Shown here one piece after another: positions 15,199 to 25,096 of a stretch of 64,000 bases of DNA. The stretch spans positions 62,001 through 126,000 of the forward strand of contig CASDRK010000001.1 in NCBI GenBank assembly GCA_949283125.1, read 5' to 3'. The DNA is from an uncultured Clostridia bacterium. Its GTDB lineage: Bacteria > Bacillota > Clostridia > Christensenellales > Borkfalkiaceae. Position numbers and translations under genes: made by a program. Each line of letters opens with the position of its first letter. The first letter of the stretch is position 1. The notes beneath the pieces are model-generated. The model saw only the letters and a list, made by a program, of their open reading frames with translations, was not told the origin of the DNA and did not search any database.

Positions 15199-17286
15199 AT
15201 GACAAATAAAATTATCGATACGATGTGGGACGAAACGCCTATCAATATTACGCAGGAAGCAAATTTTATCTGGTCGATCGCCAATAAATTACGCGGTTCG
15301 TATATGCCGGATAAGTACGGCGATGTGATTATTCCCATGACGGTTATCCGCCGCTTTGAATGTGCGCTTGCAAAAACCAAGCCTGCGGTGGTGGCGCAAT
15401 ATAAGGCGAATCCGAGTTTTCCGCCCAAAGCTCTCTGCCGTATTTCCAGGTTTCCGTTTTATTGCACGAGCGAATATGACCTTGCGGAGCTATGCAATGA
15501 GCCGGACCTTATTGCGGGAAACTTTAAGTCGTATTTGAACGGATTTTCGCAGAACGTACGGGAGATTTTAGACCAGCTCGAAATCACAAAGCACATCGAC
15601 AAAATGGAAAAGGACGGCTGCCTGTATACCGTTGTCAAGGCGTTTTCCGAACTCGATTTGAGCATTGAAACATTCGACAGTATCCGAATGGGCTACATTT
15701 TTGAAAACCTGATCGGCAGGTTTTATCAGAACGTGGACGCCGGGCAATTTTATACAGGCAGGGATATTATCAAACTGCTCGTCGAAATTCTGATGGCGGA
15801 GGGCTGCGACGATATTTTCGACGACCAAAAGGTCATCACCGTCTGCGATCAGGCGTGCGGAACGGGCGGTATGCTTTCCACGGCGTATAACTATATCAAG
15901 CATTACAATCCAACGGCGGACGTTCGGCTATTCGGGCAGGAGCTTATGGGGCCTTCCTATGCGGTCGGGCTTGCCGAAATGCTCATCAAAAATCAGGATT
16001 CGGAGAACTTTCTGCACGTCGATACGTTCAAAATCGATTGCTTCCCCGATATTAAAATGCGTTTCGTAATTGAAAATCCTCCTTTCGGAACGCCGTGGTC
16101 GGGCAAGGACGCCAAAGACGGGCAGGAGCAGGCCGTGCTCGAAGAGTACAGAAAGGGAACGGCGGGGCGCTGGGGGCACGGTCTTCCGAGCGGCGGCGAC
16201 TCGCAGATGATTTTTTTACAGTCTGCCATCGATAAAATGGACGAAACGAACGGCAGGGCGGCTATTATCGAAAACGGCTCGCCGCTCTTTAACGGCGATA
16301 CAGGTTCGGGAGAAAGCCAGATCCGCCGTTGGCTTTTGGAAAGCGATTTGCTGGAAGCGATCATCGCCTTGCCGACCGATTTGTTCTATAACACGGGCAT
16401 ACAGACGTATGTGTGGATTCTCTCTAAAAATAAGCGCAAAGAGCGCCGCGGCAAGGTGCAGCTTATCAATGCGGACAAGTTCTATCATAAGCTGCGCAAG
16501 GCGGTCGGCGATAAAAAGAACGAAATTACGCCCGAAGACAGAAAGATTATCACCCACCTGTACGCCGATTTTGAGGAGAACGAAAACTGCAAAATTTTCA
16601 ACAACGAAGAATTTATGTACCGCGAATATGCGGTGTATCAGCCTTTGCGGAGGAGCTACGCCGTCACCGAAGAACGCATCGAGCAGATGCTTTCCAAGGG
16701 TTCGCTCAATGGTTTGTACGACGAGGCGAAGGTCGCAGAACTCGAAAATCAGGGCGTTTCCATATCCGACGCCGATAAAAAGAAGTTGGAAAAATTTTAT
16801 GCCAATAAGCCTGTATTCGACGGTATTTTGCAGGCGCTCCGCGAAAACGTTGCGGGAAAGGTGTATCTCTCGCCCGAACCGTTCCTTGCCCGCCTGTCCG
16901 AAATTTTGACCTGCGATAAAAAGTGGCTCGAAAAAGTTGCCGACGGTCTTTCCGTTATGGATAAAACCGCCGAAATTCAGCGCGATAAAAAGGGGAATAT
17001 CCTTTACGACAAGGAAACAAAGGATATTGAAATCGTGAAATATGAGGAAAGCATCGGCGACTACATGGCACGCGAGGTGCTGCCGCACATTCCCGACGCC
17101 GTCGCCTTTTTTGAAGAAAACCTGACCGCCAAAAAGCCCGTCATCAAAGTGGGGGCGGAAATCCCGTTTACGCGGTATTTTTATAAGTACCAACAGCCCG
17201 TTCCGAGCGAAGAATTGGAGCAGAAATTTTTGAATTTGGAAAAATCCGTTTCCGAACGGGTGAAAAAATTGTTTGGGGAGGAATAA
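15199..17286 (+). CDS. hsdM: Type I restriction-modification, DNA methyltransferase subunit
   Basis: N6-adenine methyltransferase subunit of a type I system; with HsdS it methylates, and with HsdR it forms the nuclease. The frame is open from 15139, but the ATG at 15199 follows GAGGAAGAG and gives a typical HsdM N-terminus (MTNKIIDTMWDE). The helical N-terminal domain covers about 20-170. The SAM-binding motif DQACGTGGML is at about 217 and the catalytic NPPFGTPW at about 292. At 695 residues it is longer than the usual 500-550, with a C-terminal helical extension rich in Lys/Glu (about 480-695). It heads an eight-gene operon. Confidence 0.95.
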   Translation: MTNKIIDTMWDETPINITQEANFIWSIANKLRGSYMPDKYGDVIIPMTVIRRFECALAKTKPAVVAQYKANPSFPPKALCRISRFPFYCTSEYDLAELCNEPDLIAGNFKSYLNGFSQNVREILDQLEITKHIDKMEKDGCLYTVVKAFSELDLSIETFDSIRMGYIFENLIGRFYQNVDAGQFYTGRDIIKLLVEILMAEGCDDIFDDQKVITVCDQACGTGGMLSTAYNYIKHYNPTADVRLFGQELMGPSYAVGLAEMLIKNQDSENFLHVDTFKIDCFPDIKMRFVIENPPFGTPWSGKDAKDGQEQAVLEEYRKGTAGRWGHGLPSGGDSQMIFLQSAIDKMDETNGRAAIIENGSPLFNGDTGSGESQIRRWLLESDLLEAIIALPTDLFYNTGIQTYVWILSKNKRKERRGKVQLINADKFYHKLRKAVGDKKNEITPEDRKIITHLYADFEENENCKIFNNEEFMYREYAVYQPLRRSYAVTEERIEQMLSKGSLNGLYDEAKVAELENQGVSISDADKKKLEKFYANKPVFDGILQALRENVAGKVYLSPEPFLARLSEILTCDKKWLEKVADGLSVMDKTAEIQRDKKGNILYDKETKDIEIVKYEESIGDYMAREVLPHIPDAVAFFEENLTAKKPVIKVGAEIPFTRYFYKYQQPVPSEELEQKFLNLEKSVSERVKKLFGEE

Positions 17287-18645
17287 GTGGAACTGCAAGA
17301 TAAAATCGGCAGGCAGCAGCTTGTCGAAAAAATGAAATATCTCATTGATGCGCTCCCGCAAGATGAGCATTTTTGCCTTGCGTTGGATGGCGAATGGGGC
17401 AGCGGCAAGTCGTTTGTAATGGGAATGCTGCAAAACGAATTTGAATCTCATTCCGACAAATACCTTGTTATCAATTACGACGCTTGGAAGAATAACTTTT
17501 ATCCCGATCCGCTCATTGCCATTTTATATTGCGTTTTAGATTCGATACCAAAACAACACCTTGCCAAAAAAGATTTGCGGCTTGTATTGCGGGCAGCAAA
17601 ACAAGTAGCAAGAGATAGAATTGCAAATGGAGTGGATTTCTTTATAGACGAACTTTATAAAACAGGTGGATGGCCTTCCGTTTGCGCTTTTGCAATGGAA
17701 ATTATCAAATTGGTAATTAAACAAGCAAAGAGTTCGATTTTAGATAATAAACTGTTTGACGATTATAAATCATACCAAACCTTGCTGAATGAAAGTATTG
17801 CAGTGCTGAATGCGTTGACGGCACAAAAAACAAAGGATGGAAAGCAGCGCCGCCTTATTATTCTTGTAGATGAAATCGACCGCTGTCTTCCCAATGAGCA
17901 GTTGATTGTGTTAGAGCGCTTGCACCATTTGTTTGAAGTCAAAAATTGCGTTGTTATTGTGGCTTTGAATAAAGCGAGTATTGAATCAGTTTTTGAACGG
18001 TCGTACGGAGGTCATAGTAAGACGTATTTCAGAAAATTTTTTGATTATAACTTCAAGCTGCCAATGAAGTATCAGACTCTTTTGAATAATCTTATAAGAG
18101 AATGTGTGGATGAGCTAAATGAAAATTTGCCTCCTGAAAATTTATTGGTAAAGCAAGATGGCGATTATGTGAGCCAATGTTTAGGAAAATGGTGCGCGGA
18201 TTGTGGAGGCCTTGACAATCGTGAGTGCCAAAGACTTGTTAAAATTGCCAAAGAAATTTGTAAATGTATCCCGCAAGGAGCAATAAATTACGGTTATTTT
18301 TGGTTTATATTCAAAATGATGTTTGAAAAATTATATGGCAATCATTTTAACATATTCAAAAACGGAACAGCAAGCAATTTGTATTTTGTTGACGAATTAT
18401 GTTATATGACTAAACTATTAGACATTATTTCTACATTTCCTTTTGGGGCGGTCAGTATACCGATTTACAACGATATGAAAATAAATAATTTGAATTATAT
18501 GTTAAATCAGTTTGCTCAAAGAAATAATGCGAATTTATTATCTTCCCGAAGTTCACTTTGGTGCTTTCAACATGGCGTTAAAGCAATTTGTAGTATGACC
18601 TGTTTGGACGAAATAATGGGTTGGATAGATAACTATAAGGAATAA
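17287..18645 (+). CDS. KAP-family P-loop NTPase inside the restriction operon
   Basis: 452 residues starting at a GTG that abuts the hsdM stop and is served by GGGGAGG at 17275-17281. The N-terminus reads LALDGEWGSGKSFVMGML (Walker A about 35-42) followed by NYDAWKNNFYPDPL, the KAP hallmark. Walker B is IILVDEIDRCLPNEQL (about 192-207), and VVIVALNKASIE is the sensor strand. KAP NTPases include the phage-exclusion protein PifA. Unlike many KAP proteins, no transmembrane insertion is evident. Position between hsdM and hsdS is unusual and suggests a joint anti-phage role (inference). Codon use turns AT-rich in the second half. Confidence 0.88.
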   Translation: MELQDKIGRQQLVEKMKYLIDALPQDEHFCLALDGEWGSGKSFVMGMLQNEFESHSDKYLVINYDAWKNNFYPDPLIAILYCVLDSIPKQHLAKKDLRLVLRAAKQVARDRIANGVDFFIDELYKTGGWPSVCAFAMEIIKLVIKQAKSSILDNKLFDDYKSYQTLLNESIAVLNALTAQKTKDGKQRRLIILVDEIDRCLPNEQLIVLERLHHLFEVKNCVVIVALNKASIESVFERSYGGHSKTYFRKFFDYNFKLPMKYQTLLNNLIRECVDELNENLPPENLLVKQDGDYVSQCLGKWCADCGGLDNRECQRLVKIAKEICKCIPQGAINYGYFWFIFKMMFEKLYGNHFNIFKNGTASNLYFVDELCYMTKLLDIISTFPFGAVSIPIYNDMKINNLNYMLNQFAQRNNANLLSSRSSLWCFQHGVKAICSMTCLDEIMGWIDNYKE

Positions 18646-18648
18646 AAA

Positions 18649-19890
18649 ATGAAAGACAGTAAAATTGAATGGGTCGGGGAAATTCCTGCGGAATGGGCTT
18701 GTATTCGTGGAAAATTTCTTTTGCAATATAAGCAGAAACCCGTGAAAAAGGATGACGAAATAATTACTTGTTTCCGCAATGGTGAGGTTACATTGCGTAG
18801 CAATCGACGAGAGGATGGCTTTACAATGGCGGACAAAGAGATTGGTTATCAGGGTGTAGATATAGGCGACCTTGTCGTACATGGAATGGATGGCTTTGCG
18901 GGCGCAATCGGTATATCTGATTCACGAGGGAAAGCGTCCCCTGTTTTGAATGTTTTAGGAACGAAACAAAACAAGCGCTACATTATGTATTACTTGCGCA
19001 GTATGGCGTATAGTGATGTTTTCATGGCTTTATCAACAGGTATTCGTGTGCGCTCGTGCGACTTACGATGGAATAAGTTAGCGGAACTTTGGTATCTCGT
19101 TCCGCCGATTGAGGAGCAGAAAAGAATTGCGGAGTTTTTGGATAAAAAGTGCGGAGAGGTGGATGCGCTGATTGCCGATATTCAGCATGAAATTGAAACG
19201 CTCGAACAATACAAGCGTTCCGTCATCACCGAAGCCGTCACAAAAGGCCTCGATCCTTCCGTCCCCATGATAGACAGTGGAATCGATTGGGTACAGACTA
19301 TTCCTAAACATTGGAGCGTACACCCGTTATATTATTACTTTGAGGAAAGGAAAAATAAAAATATTTTTGCAAAAGAGCAAAATTTATTGTCATTAAGTTA
19401 TGGAAAAATCATTCGTAAAGATATAAATGCTAGTGGCGGATTGCTTCCTGAAAATTTCAATGCTTACAATATTGTTGAACCCAAAGATATCGTGTTGAGA
19501 TTGACGGATTTACAAAATGATAGACGAAGTTTGCGTACAGGTTATGTGAATGAACGGGGGATTATTACCTCGGCATATATAACACTTAAAGCAAAGAGAG
19601 ATATTATACAAGAATATTTTTATTATGAATTGCACGTATTTGATTTGATGAAAGGCTTGTATAATATGGGAAGCGGAGTACGTCAAGGATTAAACTTTGA
19701 TGAATTATCAAAATTAAAACTATTTGAGCCTTCAATAAAAGAACAAGAGGAAATCGTAATCCACATTAAAGAAAAAGAAATTGCAATCAATAAAATTATT
19801 GCCGACAAACAATCGCAAATTGAAACGCTCGAATCTTATAAAAAATCTTTGATTTACGAATACGTCACCGGCAAAAAAGAGGTGGGATAA
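18649..19890 (+). CDS. hsdS: Type I restriction-modification, specificity subunit
   Basis: 413 residues with the two-fold HsdS layout. Each half opens with a target recognition domain (KIEWVGEIPAEWACIRGKF at about 4, and SGIDWVQTIPKHWSVHPL at about 208) and ends with a long coiled-coil conserved region (PPIEEQKRIAEFLDKKCGEV, then EIETLEQYKRSVITEAVTKG; and SIKEQEEIVIHIKEKEIAIN, then QIETLESYKKSLIYEYVTGK). It therefore recognises a bipartite DNA site, whose sequence cannot be predicted here. The short inter-gene spacing of three bases to the KAP gene and direct contact with the next gene show operonic expression. Confidence 0.95.
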   Translation: MKDSKIEWVGEIPAEWACIRGKFLLQYKQKPVKKDDEIITCFRNGEVTLRSNRREDGFTMADKEIGYQGVDIGDLVVHGMDGFAGAIGISDSRGKASPVLNVLGTKQNKRYIMYYLRSMAYSDVFMALSTGIRVRSCDLRWNKLAELWYLVPPIEEQKRIAEFLDKKCGEVDALIADIQHEIETLEQYKRSVITEAVTKGLDPSVPMIDSGIDWVQTIPKHWSVHPLYYYFEERKNKNIFAKEQNLLSLSYGKIIRKDINASGGLLPENFNAYNIVEPKDIVLRLTDLQNDRRSLRTGYVNERGIITSAYITLKAKRDIIQEYFYYELHVFDLMKGLYNMGSGVRQGLNFDELSKLKLFEPSIKEQEEIVIHIKEKEIAINKIIADKQSQIETLESYKKSLIYEYVTGKKEVG

Positions 19891-20859
19891 ATGTGGTATC
19901 TTTGGTTGATATTTGCACTGCTTGCAGTGCTTATTCCTGTTTGGATATTGTTTATGGCGTCAAAAGCGGCGAAACCGTATTCAAACGATAAACAAAAAAT
20001 GAAAATAATCAGTCTCAATGCGATAAAATATATTCTATTTTATTGGCTGTGCGATTTGTTTTTTATGTCATGTATTATCGATAATCTTGTTTGCAAATAT
20101 ATTTTCGGCGGCTCGATTATGCTGATTGTTTTTTATAATCTTTCAAATGCTTTTGCAAACTCAAAAGTAAAAAGAAGCGGTCTTATAAAATGGGGAATGT
20201 TGCAGGATTTTATCGTCGGAGTAGGATTATCAATTTATCTGATTTATATCATACCGAATACTGACCTTCGGGAGATTGTTTCTGTGATTATCGCCGCCGT
20301 TTACGGGGGCTTGCTCACTTTGGTCGGCGTTGCATGGACAATCAAGCATAGTATGATACAAAAACATGAAGATGAACTTGTAAAGGCAAAACCGCTGTTT
20401 ACATTCAATTTTTTTGCTGAAAAAGAACCTTTGGTCAATAACCGCAAAGTATGTTTGGTTGAAGGTAACAAGCAGCCTACAACTATTGCTGAAGCATTGC
20501 GGCGGCCGAGCGGAACAGAATCATTTATGGAGATCGAAAATTCAGAACAATCTTCCTTTACGATAAAAAGATTTTACTTTGACGGAGCGTGGCATGGTGT
20601 ATCTGCTAATAATGTAGTGTTGCCGAATACTCGTTTATTGGTACAATTGTTTCGGGAAGATACAGTAACGCATCCAATCATGGAAATTGAGGATGTTTTT
20701 AAGCGGAAATTTTACTATGATTTAATGTTTCAGTTTTTATTTTTTCCGAACGAAAAAATAACCGATAAACACAAGTCAACATTGGGGCAGATGAAAGAAA
20801 TTACCGAACAAGACGTTGTTGAACGGGGCATTAAAATAGGGGAGTCAGTAAATGAATAA
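19891..20859 (+). CDS. Membrane protein of unknown function between hsdS and hsdR
   Basis: 322 residues, not recognised. Hydrophobic segments are near 3-24 (LWLIFALLAVLIPVWILFM), 45-62, 65-85, 107-124 and 130-150, so about five membrane passes. A soluble C-terminal half (about 165-322) is rich in beta-like segments, includes FMEIENSEQSSFTIKRFYF, and may be an Ig-like or receptor-type domain on the cytoplasmic side. The ATG directly abuts the hsdS stop and the stop overlaps the hsdR start by 8 bases. Its embedding in a restriction operon points to a membrane effector or sensor (inference). Confidence 0.6.
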   Translation: MWYLWLIFALLAVLIPVWILFMASKAAKPYSNDKQKMKIISLNAIKYILFYWLCDLFFMSCIIDNLVCKYIFGGSIMLIVFYNLSNAFANSKVKRSGLIKWGMLQDFIVGVGLSIYLIYIIPNTDLREIVSVIIAAVYGGLLTLVGVAWTIKHSMIQKHEDELVKAKPLFTFNFFAEKEPLVNNRKVCLVEGNKQPTTIAEALRRPSGTESFMEIENSEQSSFTIKRFYFDGAWHGVSANNVVLPNTRLLVQLFREDTVTHPIMEIEDVFKRKFYYDLMFQFLFFPNEKITDKHKSTLGQMKEITEQDVVERGIKIGESVNE

Positions 20860-23830
20860 TATCCTTTCCGAACTTGAATTTGAAGATTATATTATCGAGC
20901 GGCTTGTGCAGGGTAACGGGTACATCGAGCGCGACCATACATATTATGACGATAAATTTGCCGCCGACAGGGAACTTTTAATGCGCTTTTTAAGTGAAAC
21001 ACAGCCAGAAACAATGGCGCAGCTTAAAAAGGTTTTCAAGGACAAGTTGGAAGAAACGCTCATCGCCACAATCAACGCCGAGGCGACCAAAGAGCGGGGG
21101 AGCCTCCTTTCCGTTCTCAAACACGGCATCGAACTTGCAAATTTCAAGCTCGATTTGCTCTACCAAAAGCCAGCCACCACATTCAACAGGGAGGCGGCGA
21201 TCCGCTATCAGAAAAATATTTTCTCTGTCATGAAAGAGGTGTGGGCGAGCGACAAAGAGCGCGTCGATCTCGTCGTTTTTATTAACGGGCTCGCTGTTAT
21301 CGCCATCGAGCTAAAATGCAATCTGGCGGGGCAGTCGTATGCGGACGCGATCACGCAATACCGCACCGAGCGCAACCCGAAAACGCGGCTTTTCCGCTTT
21401 AAGGCAGGGTGCCTTGTCTGCTTTGCCATGGACTTGAACGAGGTCTATATGACCACGCGGCTGAACGGCGCGGCGACGTTCTTTCTGCCTTTCAACATGG
21501 GCAACGGCGAAGGCGTCCACGCGGGCAAGGGTAACCCCGTGTATCCCGATAAATACAGTGTTTCCTATATGTGGGAGGACATTCTCACGAAAGATACGCT
21601 CATCGACCTCATCTTCAGGTTTATCTTTATTGAGACGAAGGAAGAAAAGGACGAACTTACCGGGAAAAGAAAGGTCAAAGAGAACATCATTTTTCCGCGG
21701 TATCATCAGTTGGACGTTATCCGCAAATTGCTTGCCGACGCGGAGCAAAACCGCACGTCGCAAAATTATCTCATTCAGCACAGCGCCGGTTCGGGTAAAA
21801 CGAACTCTATCGCATGGCTCGCGCACAGGCTGGCTTCCATGCACGATGCCGAAAACAAGGTAATTTTCGACAATATCGTCATTGTGACCGACCGCGTTGT
21901 CGTGGACAGGCAGTTGCAGAACGCAATTCTCGGCATGGAGCATAAAACGGGATTGATCCGCGTGATGGACGATAAATGTTCTTCCGCAGACCTTGCCATT
22001 GCATTGAAGGGAAATACAAAAATCATCGCAACGACCATACAAAAATTTCCGTATATCGTAAACAGCGTGTCGGGGCTCAAAGAGAAAAAGTTTGCCGTTA
22101 TCATCGACGAGGCGCATTCTTCCACTTCCGGCAAGGATATGGCGGCGATCACCATGACTCTCGGTAGGGGCGAAGTGGAGATCGATACGGAAGGCACGCC
22201 CGACGCGCAGGACGTTATTGCCGACGAACTCGCGCGGAACGGAAAACAGCCGAACGTTTCCATGTTTGCGTTCACGGCCACGCCGAAAGCGACGACTTTG
22301 CAGCTTTTCGGCAAGGAAAACGCAAAGGGGCAAAAGCAGGCGTTTCATATCTATTCGATGAAACAGGCGATCGAGGAAGGGTTTATTCTCGATGTGCTGC
22401 AAAACTTTACAGAATATAAAACGTTCTATCAGATCAATAAAGAGGTGGAAGAAGACCCGCGCTGCAAAACCTCGGAAGCAAAGCGGCAGATCGCGCGGTT
22501 TGTTGAATTGCATGAAACGAATATCGCCCAGCGCATCGAGGTCATCATCGAGCATTTCCGCACGACGGTCATGCAGGAACTTGGCGGCAGAGCAAAGGCA
22601 ATGGTCATCACCAAATCGCGCGAAAGCGCAGTCAAGTATCATCAGGCGTTTGAAGATTACATTGCAAAGAAAGGATATTCGGATATTAAATCGCTCGTTG
22701 CATTTTCCGGCAAAGTGAAAGTGGATAACATTGAATATTCTGAAAGCGGAATAAACGGCTTTTCGGAAGAACGGTTGCCGAAAGAATTTGAAAAGGACGA
22801 TTATAAGGTTTTGCTCGTCGCAAACAAGTATCAGACGGGGTTTGACCAGCCCAAACTCTGCGCTATGTATGTCCTGAAAAAGTTGCGCGGCGTGAACGCG
22901 GTGCAGACGCTTTCTCGACTCAACCGCATTTGTCCGCCGTTCGATAAAAATACGTTTATTCTTGATTTTGTCAATACATATGACGACATCGTAAAGGCGT
23001 TCGAGCCCTATTATACGACGACTCTGCTTGCGAACTCGGTGACGCCGTCCGCCGTTTACGATCTGGAAGCTAAGCTGGACGGGTATTATATTCTTGATCC
23101 GAATGACATTGAACAAGCGGCGCAATTATTGTATGGCGGAGATACGCACGCGAAGACGAAGGAAAAGCTGAATTTCTATTTCGGCCGCGCAAAAAAGCGG
23201 CTGGAAGAATACGATTTTCTCAAACAGCTTGAAATTGCTGCGGTCATGCGGCACTTTGTGCGGTTTTATCAGTTTCTCATTCAGGTATCATGCTTTGAAG
23301 ATATTGAACTGCATAAAAAATATCTGTTCGTCGATTATCTGCTGTCTTATATCGATATCCGGCAGCCGGGCAGGGGTTATGACCTTGACGGCAAAATCAA
23401 AGCGTCGAATTTTGTTCAGAAAAAGGGCGAAACGCATATAAAAGAGCGTATCAATCCGAGCCCGGTTATCAAATTACCGACGGCGGATACGATTGCGTTG
23501 CCGGAGGATAAACAGGAACGGCTTTCCGTCATTATCGCGGAAATCAACAGCCGTACGGGAAAGGCATACGATAACGACGTCGCAATCAAAGCGATGCTGC
23601 AAATCCGGGATTTGCTTCTCAAATCGGATAAACTTCGCGCGAGCGCAAAGAGCAATACCGAAAAGGATTTTGAATTTTCGTATTTTGACGGTATCGACGA
23701 TGCGCTCATTGAAGGGCTTTCACAAAATCAGGATTTCTTTTCCTTGCTTTTGAATAATGAAGAGATAAAAAGGGAAGTGCTGGGTATTTTTACGAGCGAA
23801 ATCTATAAGAGCTTGCGGGAAGCCGATTGA
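20852..23830 (+). CDS. hsdR: Type I restriction endonuclease subunit
   Basis: 992-residue motor nuclease that translocates and cuts unmodified DNA. The N-terminal PD-(D/E)XK nuclease has VDLVVFINGLAVIAIELKC (Asp ... Glu-x-Lys, about 130-148). Superfamily 2 helicase motifs follow: HSAGSGKTNSI (motif I, about 310), VIIDEAHSS (motif II, about 418), FAFTATPK (motif III, about 472), and in the second RecA lobe NKYQTGFDQPKLCAMYVLK (motif V) and VQTLSRLNR (motif VI). A helical C-terminus binds the methyltransferase. All key residues are present, so the nuclease looks functional. Confidence 0.96.
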   Translation: MNNILSELEFEDYIIERLVQGNGYIERDHTYYDDKFAADRELLMRFLSETQPETMAQLKKVFKDKLEETLIATINAEATKERGSLLSVLKHGIELANFKLDLLYQKPATTFNREAAIRYQKNIFSVMKEVWASDKERVDLVVFINGLAVIAIELKCNLAGQSYADAITQYRTERNPKTRLFRFKAGCLVCFAMDLNEVYMTTRLNGAATFFLPFNMGNGEGVHAGKGNPVYPDKYSVSYMWEDILTKDTLIDLIFRFIFIETKEEKDELTGKRKVKENIIFPRYHQLDVIRKLLADAEQNRTSQNYLIQHSAGSGKTNSIAWLAHRLASMHDAENKVIFDNIVIVTDRVVVDRQLQNAILGMEHKTGLIRVMDDKCSSADLAIALKGNTKIIATTIQKFPYIVNSVSGLKEKKFAVIIDEAHSSTSGKDMAAITMTLGRGEVEIDTEGTPDAQDVIADELARNGKQPNVSMFAFTATPKATTLQLFGKENAKGQKQAFHIYSMKQAIEEGFILDVLQNFTEYKTFYQINKEVEEDPRCKTSEAKRQIARFVELHETNIAQRIEVIIEHFRTTVMQELGGRAKAMVITKSRESAVKYHQAFEDYIAKKGYSDIKSLVAFSGKVKVDNIEYSESGINGFSEERLPKEFEKDDYKVLLVANKYQTGFDQPKLCAMYVLKKLRGVNAVQTLSRLNRICPPFDKNTFILDFVNTYDDIVKAFEPYYTTTLLANSVTPSAVYDLEAKLDGYYILDPNDIEQAAQLLYGGDTHAKTKEKLNFYFGRAKKRLEEYDFLKQLEIAAVMRHFVRFYQFLIQVSCFEDIELHKKYLFVDYLLSYIDIRQPGRGYDLDGKIKASNFVQKKGETHIKERINPSPVIKLPTADTIALPEDKQERLSVIIAEINSRTGKAYDNDVAIKAMLQIRDLLLKSDKLRASAKSNTEKDFEFSYFDGIDDALIEGLSQNQDFFSLLLNNEEIKREVLGIFTSEIYKSLREAD

Positions 23831-23860
23831 GGGGCTATTTAAGGAAAGGGGAATCAGGTG

Positions 23861-25096
23861 ATGTATTCGCATTATGTTCCGCGATTTATCCTAAAAAAAT
23901 TCAGCGATAAACTCAGCCTGTATAATATTCATACGGGAGAACTTGCCGAAGATATCAAGGTGGATAAGGCATATTCGCAGAAAGGGTTTTATGATGACGA
24001 TACGGAGAAGAATCTTAACCTAAAACTTGAATCACAGTTCGGTAACCTTCTCGCCAACAAGTTGCTAAAAGCCGAAAATATAATTGAATTGAACAGGACT
24101 GAATTGCGGTTAATAAAAAAATTTATTCTGATTTCTACTTTGCGCAGTTTAGGTAATGAACCGTTTTTGCAGAAAGAGAAACGGTTTTATGTAGATTCGG
24201 CAGAGCACTGGCGCAATTATTGTCGTCAAAATAATATTTCTGCGGAAAAATGTGAAAGAGGCATCAAGGATATGCAACCGCCTTTTGAGGAAAAACAATT
24301 TTCCGGAGAAACTCCGTATGATTACTGGATGCGCACTCTGAATGTAATATTAGATACAGACGGTTCTCCGCAGGAAATTTTGGAACATCCGGATAAAACA
24401 TATCCCGCGCACAGGTGGTCGCAAATAATTGCGGCAGGTTATCTTGCCTTTTGGGATTCGGAATACAAACATGACGAATTTGTAATTACAGATATAGGCA
24501 TGACTTCTGAAAATGAAAAGGGTTGGAATGGAGTAACGGTTCACAATAGCAAGAAATTATTGTTTTTGATAGATTTATTAAAAAAAGAAAAGGAAAAGGA
24601 TTCTGAATTCATTAAGTTATTACAAAATCAGATTGATTTACAAGAATTTTTCCACGAAAATTTTCAGATGTATCCTATATCGGCAAGGCGCATGATTGTC
24701 GAAATCTCTCCCTTTTATAAGTTCAGAAAAATGTATTCATGGTTGTACAAAATGCCAGCGCTAAAAGATTTAACTGAATTACCAAATGAAAATTTGTATG
24801 CGCCAAATCTTGCGGTATATGTAAAAACTCAAACGGACGCATTAATTCCGCAATATGATCCTGATGATTTGTATATTTATGATATCAAGAAACTTACCTC
24901 GGCAGAAACGAGATACTGCAACGAGTTGTTTTTGGACAGGATAAATACGCACTTAGGCTTTTCTTCTTTGCGGAAAGCCGTCAGAAGTATAGTGCAGTAT
25001 AAGAGAGATAATTCGTATCCTTATACACCCCGCGTTGACTATACCAATTTATATAAGATAATTGAAGAAAGATATGGCGGTAATTTGAATGTTTGA
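23861..25096 (+). CDS. DUF4238 protein
   Basis: 411 residues with the DUF4238 opening HYVPRFILKKFS (about 4-15), the LYNIHTGEL strand and the FLDRINTHLGFSSLR tail. DUF4238 proteins are widespread, mostly uncharacterised, and often found in defence or mobile regions. A GTG lies directly before the chosen ATG (23858); the ATG is better spaced from AAGGAAAGGGG. The gene starts 30 bases after hsdR on the same strand and overlaps the next gene by 8 bases, so it is probably co-transcribed with the restriction genes. Function unknown. Confidence 0.75.
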   Translation: MYSHYVPRFILKKFSDKLSLYNIHTGELAEDIKVDKAYSQKGFYDDDTEKNLNLKLESQFGNLLANKLLKAENIIELNRTELRLIKKFILISTLRSLGNEPFLQKEKRFYVDSAEHWRNYCRQNNISAEKCERGIKDMQPPFEEKQFSGETPYDYWMRTLNVILDTDGSPQEILEHPDKTYPAHRWSQIIAAGYLAFWDSEYKHDEFVITDIGMTSENEKGWNGVTVHNSKKLLFLIDLLKKEKEKDSEFIKLLQNQIDLQEFFHENFQMYPISARRMIVEISPFYKFRKMYSWLYKMPALKDLTELPNENLYAPNLAVYVKTQTDALIPQYDPDDLYIYDIKKLTSAETRYCNELFLDRINTHLGFSSLRKAVRSIVQYKRDNSYPYTPRVDYTNLYKIIEERYGGNLNV